Both the position numbers and the translations under genes were made by a program. From Actinostola sp. cb2023 (lineage: Eukaryota; Cnidaria; Anthozoa; Actiniaria; Actinostolidae), in NCBI GenBank assembly GCA_033675265.1, contig JAUJYZ010000098.1, positions 141,501 through 205,500 on the forward strand: 64,000 nucleotides of DNA, read 5' to 3'. Within the stretch, counting starts at the first letter, position 1, and each line of letters opens with the position of its first letter. Shown piece after piece: positions 45,849-55,227 of the stretch. Below the pieces are notes generated by a model. That model was not told the origin of the DNA. It saw only the letters and a program-made list of their open reading frames with translations, and made no database searches.

Positions 45849-46611
45849 GATGGCGAATTGTCGGTTTTCTCCAGCTCAGCTCGAAGACGTGTTCAAACCC
45901 CGAAGAAATTCACATCTATGTGCTTGGTTTTGTAGGCGAACACTTGGAATTTGACTGACGACCTGGGTCGCTTGCTAAGCCAATCAGTGACGTCCTCGGT
46001 TGCAATTAAAGTTATTTTCTGTCACAAACGCCTTCTCAGTGGAAATTGGAATTTTATGCAGCAAATTCAAGAGAATTCACTGACGAATCGGGATAATCAC
46101 ATCGCATATCTCAGTGTAATTGAATCACAATGTGGTTTCGATGTTTTCTCATTTCAGAGTTGTAGTCATTCACTCGGTATAATTCCTTTTCGTCCGTTGT
46201 TGTTGAGGCATTTTAAAACTCGCGTGAACAAACGCATTCGGATATGAAAAAACTTTGAACAAAAATTGTTATTATTATTATTATTCGCAACTGAGAAGAT
46301 TGGAATTGACAAAGCGAACACGGCTTCACTGGTAGCTTTGAACTGTCGGGCTTCAACGCTTGCTTTCCATCACAGTTTCATCTCTGATCGAAAAATACTT
46401 TAATGAGGATGTTTACATCAAAGAAGTTCATATTTTTCCTATCATGAATGAGTAATTGTTATTAAACTGTTTAAAAAGGCTAAGTGGTTGAGGATTTAGT
46501 CTATCTTTTTAATTTACAAATAAAACAAAGCAAAACTACAAAACGAAACCAGACTGTGAGGACTTGAATGAAGCACTTTTAGCGGCGTAACATCGTTTGA
46601 CTAGGTCAGAT
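45849..46611. other. 5' flank of GPCR 2
   Basis: The open frame at 45951-46247 (plus) has no recognisable domain. The interval presumably includes the GPCR 2 promoter; no specific site is claimed. Confidence 0.3.
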
Positions 46612-46616
46612 AGATC

Positions 46617-47371
46617 CAGGGGCGTAGCGTGCTTTTTTTGCAATGTACGCACATAGGAACGAGCGCCGAAGGCGTGAGCTTCTAGGGGGGTAAGGGGGCA
46701 TGCCCCCCCTGAAAATTTAGAAATCTAGAGCCTTGGAAATGCCATTTTCTTCGTTTTCCAGCGGACTTTATCGCTATATAAATACATATAGTAAAATGCA
46801 TTTATCACTCAGTTTTATGGGGGGATTTATGTAAAGGTTATATAAAGGATTTATGTTAAGGTTGTGTAAATGATTTTATGAGTATTGGTTGTGTAAAGGA
46901 TTTATGTATAGGTTGTGTAAAGGATTTATGTAAAGGTTATGTAAAGGATTTATGTAAACGGGTTATATACCGCTACCGTTATATATAGCGATATAATAAC
47001 CCGAGGCGAAGACAGTTTTTTGGTATTTATTTTGTTTGAGACTGTACTAACTACAATCATCATTATACATGCCTACAATGACTGACTGAAAGGGGAAATT
47101 TAGTGGGGACACAATCTGACGAGTGGCGAAGGTGCAAACTCTTAGGGGGATGCGGGGGCATGCTCCCCGAAATTTTTTTGAGGTGTAGGGTCTCCAAAAT
47201 AGCATTTTCCTGCCTTCTGAGTAGTTTCCAGCAAGTAATCTGCGTGAGCTGTTAAGATTTTGTCTTAGATTTCATTTTAAATATTTTTATGTTTTTTATA
47301 ATATATACATATATTAAGGATTTTAAATTGTACGCACGTGCGTAAGTGCGTATATGCACGCTACGCCCCTG
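46617..47371. mobile_element. 755-bp non-autonomous element, CAGGGGCGTAGCGTGC ends
   Basis: CAGGGGCGTAGCGTGC and its exact complement GCACGCTACGCCCCTG bound the element. AGATC lies directly outside both ends (46612-46616 and 47372-47376), a 5-bp target duplication. The interior has imperfect tandem TATGTAAAGGTTATGTAAAG-like units (about 46815-46960) and G-rich/C-rich subterminal blocks, with no transposase. The CAGGG end and 5-bp duplication match the element at 1448-1615, suggesting hAT-like elements using five-base targets; class by inference. A decayed relative is at 16355-17215. Confidence 0.8.
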
Positions 47372-47376
47372 AGATC

Positions 47377-49291
47377 TTCCACAAACCGCTCGAGTTCAAT
47401 TACGAGTATAGAAGACATCCAATATAGACATAAAAGCGTATATGGTCAAGCAATTTGAAAAGCTCAGCATGAAGGAACATTATAATTACAGCCGGCGCTC
47501 ACTTTAATACTCCTTCCGACAAAAAAAACACCAAGGATTCTTTTTGAGTTGAAACTGACAGTTAGATATCATTTTTGCATTATTTAAAAGCTGTCACCAT
47601 TTGCATGTCAGTGGTATCTTCCTTTTTACTTTGGTTTTATTAATTTGAAAAACAAAGAAATGCCGACTCATGAGGAGAGAGTTGAGAGAATTATATCCTT
47701 TTTTCCCCGTGAAACTCCAGAAGCACAGCGTTATTTTTGCTGACCATCCGCGGCGCTCTAGGCGATGAATCAAGTCAGTGTTTATCCCTTGCGTCCTCAT
47801 GAGATATAAATCTAAAGCAAGCATTCAACTACTGTAGTTCTAATTCACTGGAATCACGATTCGCGAATGTAATTTGTCAAGCGTTGAAGCACACACACAT
47901 GCAGTGGAAAGGAGCGCTTATTCGCGACGAAGCAAAAATGTTGAAACGCGCACGGCGCGTGCAAAACCGAAGAACAAACAAACACGAACAGATAATTTCA
48001 GAAATTATGAATACTAAGATTCTATCAATAAGTAATGGCCGAAACTTGGGGGTAAAAGATTATGTAAAACGATAGCTCGACGTTAACTCGATGCACTGAT
48101 GTTTTTGAGCAGTTATGGCTTTGCACGCCACAGGAAAATAATCGCCCCGTTGGGCCCGAGTGGTCAGTGTAAAGCCAGTTTCGATAGTGAAAACCAGACG
48201 TAAGCGCGTTTAAGCGTACGTGCAATTTAGTGAATTTCGTTGTAGCTCGGAAAATTAAGGTGGGCAGTCCCATAGTGCACCGCGCAAGATGCTAGTTACC
48301 AGGTTTTCGCGCCATTCCCGTCAGAAATGATGCAACATCTATTTTGGTGGCAAAATTAGGATTTATCTGTAGACCCAGTCCTTTTTCGACGTGTTCGCAC
48401 ATGTTTCAGGTAGCACGGGTGGAAGGGCAAGGTGCCCCCGAGGGGCGGAGCACAAAGGGGAGGGACTAACTACCTTGGGGAAAACATGCATGATTGTTCG
48501 ATTATATATGACCATTTAGTCATAGTCAAAAATGGAAAACCCTTAGAAATAAGATCAGTCAGGAACCTCCCACTCATTGGACGTACTTGTGCTTATGGTT
48601 GCGTCGGGCACGTTTACACTACAAACACTTGTGCTTGCGTCGCTACATGCTCGAGAATCCAGCGGTGCTCTTCGGCGCGGGCGATGTTTCATCCGAGTCC
48701 ACGCCGAATATATACTCATGCAGTAAAGCTGTAGACATTTGGTGTGTTATTTTTTCATTACCATATTCTTTACATTATAATATTCCTTTGAGAAGTTTCC
48801 TTTAATTATCTTACTTCGACATGCCTTTTTGCCATTTTTCTTTTCTACGGCTGAATAATCTTTTTTTCACTTTACAACGAACAACAACAGAAATTTCTCA
48901 ATCTTTAGCCATCGAATTTCGAGTTTAGATTGTTGGAGTCGTCCAATTTTAATTTAAAAATTGTTGATATATTTTAGCGACCACGTATGCGCCTTGGGTA
49001 AAGCCGAAAATTCAATTTCGTCCCCAGGGCCCTCTCACTCCGCCATGGCAGCGAAGGACAGTGACCTGGGGACAAGGTTGAAGGGAGCTCTTCCAATTTT
49101 GAGTCAGTGACTTATTAACTAACATTGTGATTCATGACTTAAATGTCACATAAATAGCTTCGAGATTCGTTTGCTTGCATTTAAGCCGTAAATGGGAGCA
49201 ACGTACTGTTCCATTGATAATATCGTAAAACTGTGAATGGTTAAAGAAAAGCGGAATACCATCCATAAGTCCACTGTAAACTACTTGTAGC
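47377..49291. other. Gene-free stretch
   Basis: The open frames at 47594-47824 (minus), 48025-48273 (minus) and 48432-48805 (plus) show no domain or splice context. No RNA gene or element ends are recognisable. Confidence 0.4.
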
Positions 49292-49455
49292 TATAGACCG
49301 AATGCAATAATGGCGTCCAATTTCAATTGCCATTGTTCTGGACTGACTACCCTCGTGTTCATGTGGAAACACAAAAGCATTTTCACCTGTATGAGGCTTG
49401 TCAGTCCAGAACAATGGCAATTGAAATTGGACGCCATTATTGCATTCGGTCTATA
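49292..49455. mobile_element. 164-bp palindromic MITE
   Basis: TATAGACCGAATGCAATAAT, then GGCGTCCAATTTCAATTGCC and ATTGTTCTGGACTGAC, is mirrored exactly on the right; the loop is about 50 bp. Non-coding. Confidence 0.85.
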
Positions 49456-49955
49456 CGTATCAGTGGAAATGGTTACCTGTATGACCAAGAGCCGTGAGGG
49501 ACTAAGTCGAGGCTTCGACCACAGGTAACCCATTTCCCGCCAAATCTCGTCTCCACGCACAAACTAAAGCTGCAAGTAGCTAACGACACCTATAGCTTTA
49601 GAAACTTCTTGTTTTCCTAGCCCACGATACAGTATATCCAGCGGTAGAAGCACTAATAATAGGAACAGTGTCACGTGATACGATTTAGAAGATTATTGGA
49701 CGACAACAATCTAAAAACGAAATGACTGGCACAGGAATCCCGTGCGCATGGCGCAAACCTATTTACAAACATCCCAGTACCCAACCGATCGAATGCATTG
49801 CCTCAGCAAGAAACTAGAATGAATTCCCTTTCTTCCTTGGTTGCCGCTGATACTGTGCTCGCAAGGAATTGTGGTTATAATAGGGGGAAAGCCCGCGGCA
49901 AATATTTCAATTTGCAAAATTTAAGATTTAATTTGAAAAATGGCGTTGGGATTAG

Positions 49956-50457
49956 AATAAGCCCTCTCACGGTTTTTCGCCGCCATTTTGAATTGGGGCA
50001 AACTTGGCAAAATTTATAGAAATCTGGATCACTTTGACTTGCCGTAACTTCGCTCGATTTTGTTGGATTTTCAAAATGTAAACTCCGATATTCAGCAGGC
50101 ATGCATATCAATTGTCGGACTGAAAATAAGACCAATGTAGGTGTTTTAACTACCTTTCTCGAGTCAATCTTCTTTTCGCGAATGTATCTTAAAATTTCGA
50201 GCTAATTTGCATATTCACGCGTCGAACGTTTTATTTTGAAAACAAAACAAACAAATTGTCGATTTGTAGCCTTCCAATACCCATCATATTATAGGTCATA
50301 AATAACAAAGAAAACATATTTTCTAAAATGGTAAGTTTTTGAAAATCCAACGAAATCGAGCGGAGGTACGGCAAGTCAAAGTGATCCAGATTTCTATTAA
50401 TTTTGCCGAGTTTGACCCAATTCAAAATGGCGGCGAAAAACCGTGAAAGGGCTTATT
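49956..50457. mobile_element. ~500-bp foldback element, AATAAGCCCTCTCACGG ends
   Basis: AATAAGCCCTCTCACGGTTT, then TTCGCCGCCATTTTGAATTG, pairs with the right end (CAATTCAAAATGGCGGCGAA ... GGGCTTATT). The inner arms (CTGGATCACTTTGACTTGCC and complement) extend to about 130 bp. Non-coding. Confidence 0.85.
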
Positions 50458-50904
50458 ATATCTTTCTTCTCTCCTACTAGACTCCACTTGAGTCTTTGGT
50501 ACCCTGTTTTTTCCCCCTTCACAATTCCAGCTTGACAGGTTTATTTTACCCACAATTCATTTCAAGCCGCACTATCAGTGACAACCAATTACCCTACCTA
50601 AGCTAACTTTTTCCTTTCTAAATAAACTCTTTACAACCTATCTTTACCACGATACTTCTCATGAAGCCTTATATCCCAGGCCCATGTTTTAAATAGGACT
50701 GTACAATGTCATTTCATATATACCATAATACTGACCCCGTCATGACGATGTGGGGGCAATTTAATAGGCCAGGGTAGTTAACCCCCCCTCTTCTCCCCCC
50801 ATAGTCATATGCGAGGGGGGAAAGGGGGTTAACTACCGTCCAGTCATCCGTCACATTCCAGGATTGAATACCTTGTTAATAGATTTCTTGATATCTCACG
50901 CCAA
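50458..50904. other. 3' flank of the zinc-finger gene with a short palindrome
   Basis: AGGGTAGTTAACCCCC at about 50773 is mirrored by GGGGGTTAACTACC ending near 50840, with C-rich and G-rich runs between. It may be a small MITE. No other feature is seen. Confidence 0.5.
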
Positions 50905-52818
50905 TCAGCTTTCAGATTTGCTTGCATTAGACCACCGTCTCTCCTCCCACACGACTTGGTGGCGGTTGAGCAAATGTTTCTTCAAGTTGTGTGGAATGAT
51001 AAACTTGGCGCCGCAAAGTTCGCACTGATAGGGGCGTTCCCCCGTGTGACACCGCACGTGCGCCTTCAGGACGTTGGAGCGCGCGAAAGTCTTTCCACAG
51101 TACACGCACTTGAAGGGTTTCACCTTCTGGTGGATCGCCATGTGTTGATTTAAATTACCGCTTAAATTAAACCCCCAGCCGCATATTTTACACTTGTAAG
51201 GCCTCTCCCCGCTGTGCGATCGTCTATGTCGCTCCAGAGCCGCAGACGTGTCGAATTCCTTTTGACACTGCTCGCATCGAAACGCAACACCGCTGTCCGT
51301 AGCGCTCCGCGGGTAGTTCGGCGGGTACGGTGTTAAATTAGTAGCCGCCGCACTAGTAGAAATACCCGGTGTACCGGGGTGCATGGGGGGAATCCCCGTC
51401 ACGCCATCGTGTCCCAGAGACTCTCGTATCGAACTACTCGGCAAATAACTACAATGGTCGCTGTCCAACGAACCGTGGGCTCCTTCGGTGGTAACCATGG
51501 TGATACCGTTTGTTTCTAAGTTGCTACACGTTGCACTGGAAGGACTACTGCGTTCATCAAACGGCTCCGCCTTGACTCGAACCGTATTTTCTAGCCGAAC
51601 AATTGCCGTCGGAAACTCCGACACGGCGTCGGTAACTTCGTTGTCGTCGGTGCTGGTTCGGGAGTGGCTTCTCGGGTAGTGTCCCACGTGGTCGCGAATC
51701 CGGCCCGAGTAGTGTGATGACTCGATGTCGTCATCACCTTCCATGGCTTGCGATCTACCTTCTCCACTGCGATACAGCGTTGCAGCCATGCCACAGTCAG
51801 AGTCATTACCCGCCGAGTAGCTTTCTTTCTCGTCACTGTCCACCATTAGAGCATGGTTCTCGTTTTCCTCCAAACTCGAATCGTGCTCAGTAGAGCTGCC
51901 GTCAGACCGCTGACCATGGTAATGGCCGTGCTCGTCCGTGACACTCTGCTCTGAAGAAGGGGGACTGGACTCTAGTATCCGTTGGTGGCAGTTTGACGCC
52001 TGCATTAGCGGCCCCCCTCGGTCTTCCTTCGGTGGCGAGGGAGTTCCTTCGGAGGACAGTCGGCCATTCTCGTGACCATTCCCTCCAGTACTGTCACAAA
52101 CGACCAAGGAGCTCGGCTCGTCGGCGCTCTGTCGGTGTTCGTCTAAATTCGAACTGGTACTTAACCTTCGGACTGGTTTCGGATATAGAAACTTCTTGAC
52201 ACTAATTCCCGGTGATTCAGTTACATTATCTGGTACCATCAGTGTGATCTTCCTGGGATACGCAGTCTTGTGACTCGACCGTTTACGCCGCGAGGGCGTG
52301 GTCGTGGGCTTAAAAGTTAACGGACTTTTCCGTGGAACAATGTTAGCAAACGAGCCCGTATGGGGTAAAATGCCCGGTATCTGACCCGGGGTAGCGCTAG
52401 ATATTACATTACTGATTATCGGCGACGTAGTCATGTGCATGAGTGTTGCCTTGGTGTTCGCCGACGTCGCATTCACGTGACCTGACGTCTGTAGTAATTG
52501 GCTGACGGGCGCGTAAGTGAGACCAGGTGGATTGACTGGCCATCCTGCAGGGATTACCGTAGCGCTCTGTACCTGGCCGTTTGGTCCCATTGTAAGAAAT
52601 GGTTGTCCCATTTGATACTCGGGCAGTCTTTGCGAAGGCTTTGGTTGCTCTGGAAAAAAAAGCAGCCAATTTAAGGGACTTGTCAGAAATTAGCAGGGGG
52701 GAGGAGGGGGTGGAAAATGGGGGAGGGTCATAACTTTTTAAGCCCCTGAAAAGGGAGGGTCATGAAAAAATAGGCAGCGAAAAAGGGAGTATTTTGCGGG
52801 TATTTTAGGCGAAGCCCA

Positions 52819-52852
<34 letters not shown>

Positions 52853-54419
52853 CAGGGGGGGGGGGGGGGGTCGCTAGGGAAGGGTCACAACATTTTCAAC
52901 GCTCAAATTAAAATCTCCACTCCCCCTCCCCCCTGTCAATTTCTGACAAGTCCCTTAAGTGCTTCGTTGACACTTTAGATTCGATAAATGGAGTGGAACT
53001 GGCTGAGAAATTCATTGCTAAGACTATACTGTAACACTAACGCTGAAACGCTCAAAAGAATAGCCTACTTCACATCCGCACAATTCAGTTCTATTAGCCA
53101 CTTTAGAAACGAGTGAAGGACTGGGAACGAGTATTAGAATTAATCTAATGAGGGTTTATCAGGTAATTTCAAGACTCATCGGACAAAAAAATGATTATCA
53201 TAGCTGGAAAGAGCTCGTTGAAATTAGTAAAAATGTGAAGTTTGTAAAAGATCGCTTCACAAATTGCGAAGATATGAATTTTCAAAAATCGAAATTTTGT
53301 ATGAAATAAGCTTGGAAGCAACTCTTGCCTACCAACAAAGGTTTTCATACAAAATTTCGATTTTTGAAAATTCATATCTTCGCAATTTGTGAAGCGATCT
53401 TTTCCAAACTTCACATTTTTACTAATTTCAACGAGCTCTTTCCAGCTATGATAATCATTTTTTTGTCCTATGAGTCTTGAAATTACATGATAAACCCTCA
53501 TTTAGAAATGAACCCCATCACAAGAAAGAGCAAATCAGAATTAGTAAGTTTCAGGAGTTTGATAGGGTTTGGACAAAGCAGCAACTGAACTGCAGACATT
53601 TAAAAACTGCAAAAATTACAAAGAAATGTATGTTACTCGGAACAAGTGTCCAAACATACATTTCTTTGTAAATTTTGCGATATCTGGAAAGCTGTTACTC
53701 GTTCAACATCTAACAAAACCTACCGAAACTTTGTCAGTAATATTGCTAATTCTGAGAATCAGATGCTAGCGCTCTTTCTTGTAATGGGTTCATTTTTTAT
53801 TTATGCCCCATTCACACCAAAACGTGTTTAGTTAAACTGGGTTTTTCTAGCTTCTATAATCTGAGAGCATCTAATTTCACAAGAATCAAACTATCTGGTA
53901 TTTATACTGTGTAACACAAAGGACAGTTTACCAGCAGTTTTGTGCCAAAGGTTGCGTGGCGTTTGTAGATAATTTTCTAAACCTGTTTAGTTAAACCACT
54001 TTAAAACATGTTTTAGCCTCGGTGTGAACGGGGCATTTTTAGATTAATTCTTAAAACTCGTTCCCAGTCCTTCACTCGTTTCTAAAGTGGCTAATTCATG
54101 CTACGTCATTAGCAGCATGCCAAGCGTTTTCGCGCCAATTTCGCGCGTCCACCAAATCAGTCACCAGATCTCTCGCAACGCAGATAAAAGGCCACTACTC
54201 ACCAAATGCAATAATATCATATTTTTCTTGTGTTAACGTCGATTTCTCTAAGGTCACCAGGCACGGCAAAGGTTCGTCTGTCCTTGGTCGTAGCGCTGCT
54301 ATTACTGTTCCTTTATTTTTAGGGTCTGCATTGTATAACATCTTGATAACGCTGAGGGGGGTTCCTCGTTCCACCTTGAGGACAGGTTTTCCTTCCTTAT
54401 ATAACAGAACCTGCAACAT
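50905..54419 (-). CDS. C2H2 zinc-finger protein, 653 residues, two exons
   Basis: Exon 1 is 54419-54203, exon 2 is 52649-50905. The donor (ATTTG|GTGAGT) and acceptor (TTTTTTTTCCAG) join in phase 1 and give exactly 653 codons plus stop. Residues 1-72 form a compact, charged N-terminal domain (LQVLLYKEGKPVLKVERGTP ... ALRPRTDEPLPC) that I do not recognise. Residues 86-520 are low-complexity, rich in Ser, Thr and Pro, with acidic patches and a basic RRKRSSHK segment near 193-200 that could be a nuclear localisation signal. Four C2H2 fingers close the protein: C531/C534/H547/H551, C559/C562/H575/H579, C587/C590/H603/H607 and C615/C618/H631/H636, with TGERPY-type linkers. It is probably a nuclear DNA-binding regulator; the target is unknown. 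The start has A at -3 and lies just below a CRE cluster. The intron is packed with transposons. Confidence 0.9.
52675..52954. mobile_element. 280-bp TTAA-flanked MITE in the zinc-finger intron
   Basis: TTAA flanks both ends (52671-52674 and 52955-52958). The termini GGGACTTGTCAGAAATT and AATTTCTGACAAGTCCC are exact complements. A ~30-bp and a shorter poly-G run lie inside. TTAA targets fit Kolobok or piggyBac relatives; the ends differ from the full Kolobok element in this window, so it belongs to another family. The nearest end is about 25 bp from the splice acceptor. Confidence 0.85.
53094..54095. mobile_element. 1-kb element, TTAGCCACTTTAGAAACGAG ends, hosting a palindrome
   Basis: TTAGCCACTTTAGAAACGAG, then TGAAGGACTGGGAACGAG, pairs with CTCGTTCCCAGTCCTTCACT ... 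AAGTGGCTAA at the right. The palindromic MITE 53146-53502 lies inside near the left end, so it inserted later or is part of the unit. Ends resemble 6692-7111. All of this is intronic. Confidence 0.75.
53146..53502. mobile_element. Near-perfect palindromic MITE, TAATGAGGGTTTATCA ends (copy 3)
   Basis: Same family as 20723-21092 and 27833-28212. The arms pair over nearly their whole length around a short loop. It lies in the intron of the zinc-finger gene, so its transcript would contain a hairpin of about 165 bp. Confidence 0.9.
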
Positions 54420-54429
54420 GGTCGAGAAA

Positions 54430-54549
54430 TGACGTCATGATATGGAAACGACGTCATGATGAGTAAAGTTTTTAAGAAATAAATTATTATCATTATTATT
54501 AAATGACGTCACGATAGCGAAATGACGTCATGATAGCGAAATGACGTCA
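54430..54549. promoter_or_regulatory. Cluster of four CRE sites at the zinc-finger gene start
   Basis: Exact TGACGTCA occurs at 54430, 54504, 54523 and 54542, with one-mismatch CGACGTCA at 54449 and another degenerate copy near 54561. The last three exact sites are spaced 19 bp apart within a small tandem unit (CGATAGCGAAATGACGTCA). They lie 11-130 bp upstream of the ATG on the minus strand. TGACGTCA is the classical CREB/ATF site (established); control by cAMP or stress signalling is inference. Confidence 0.55.
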
Positions 54550-54575
54550 GGTTAGTAAAATAACGTCTGGTAGCG

Positions 54576-55031
54576 AAACGGTTACCGTAAATAACTTCAT
54601 AGTAATGGCATGAGCGGATATATAAACACTGTGAAAGAGTCACAAGCGTTTTTTTTTTTGCAATAAAAAAGGTGACTGGAAAAACTATTTCGTTCCCTCA
54701 GTCTCAGGGAGGTCTAAAAGAGATCTCTGGAAACCATTGACAGTCTTAACCAGAGCGCAAAAGTGAATTTTCCAGAATTAAAAGTGTCCACTAAAAGTTG
54801 GTTGAAAAGAAGTACTTCGGACTTGACCGGTATTTGCAACCGCTGGCGACAGTCAGTCCGATTCGGTTAGCACAGGCAACAAGGTAATTGATCTGGCACT
54901 TGGCTGTGATTGACACATGGTCTCAAACAGCTGCAAAGGGCATGGGAATCAGTAAGGGATCTCATATACGCGCCACCGACATTGCCACAACTTGCATAGC
55001 TGCATATGATTGCATTTGATCACAATCTATA
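54576..55031. other. Distal 5' flank of the zinc-finger gene
   Basis: No exon or element is recognised. It probably contains promoter sequence beyond the CRE cluster. Confidence 0.3.
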
Positions 55032-55227
55032 AAGCCGCATCTACACGAACAAGTTTTCCTTGACACGTTTTCCTTCACAAGGAAAATTTGACAATTTTTT
55101 TGTCATCTACACGAGCAGGTTTTCCTTGACAAGGAAAAATTGGCGATATTTTTTGTCGTCTACACGAGCAAGTCTTCCTTGTCAAGGAAAACTTGTCAAG
55201 GAAAATTTGCTCGTGTAGATTCGGCTT
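55032..55227. mobile_element. 196-bp MITE, AAGCCGCATCTACACGA ends (copy 2)
   Basis: Same family as 22007-22189, with ends AAGCCGCATCTACACGAACA and CTCGTGTAGATTCGGCTT and the same internal TTTTCCTTGACAAGG modules. It lies about 800 bp upstream of the zinc-finger gene start. Confidence 0.8.

Noticed and set aside
48432..48805. Overlapping plus-strand frames of 100 and 72 residues
   Set aside because: No motif, start context or exon structure supports either one.
20834..53501. Similar ~85-110 residue frames at 20834-21124, 27742-28026, 27953-28210 and 53169-53501
   Set aside because: They are the arms of one palindromic MITE read on either strand; similarity reflects repeat identity, not a protein family.
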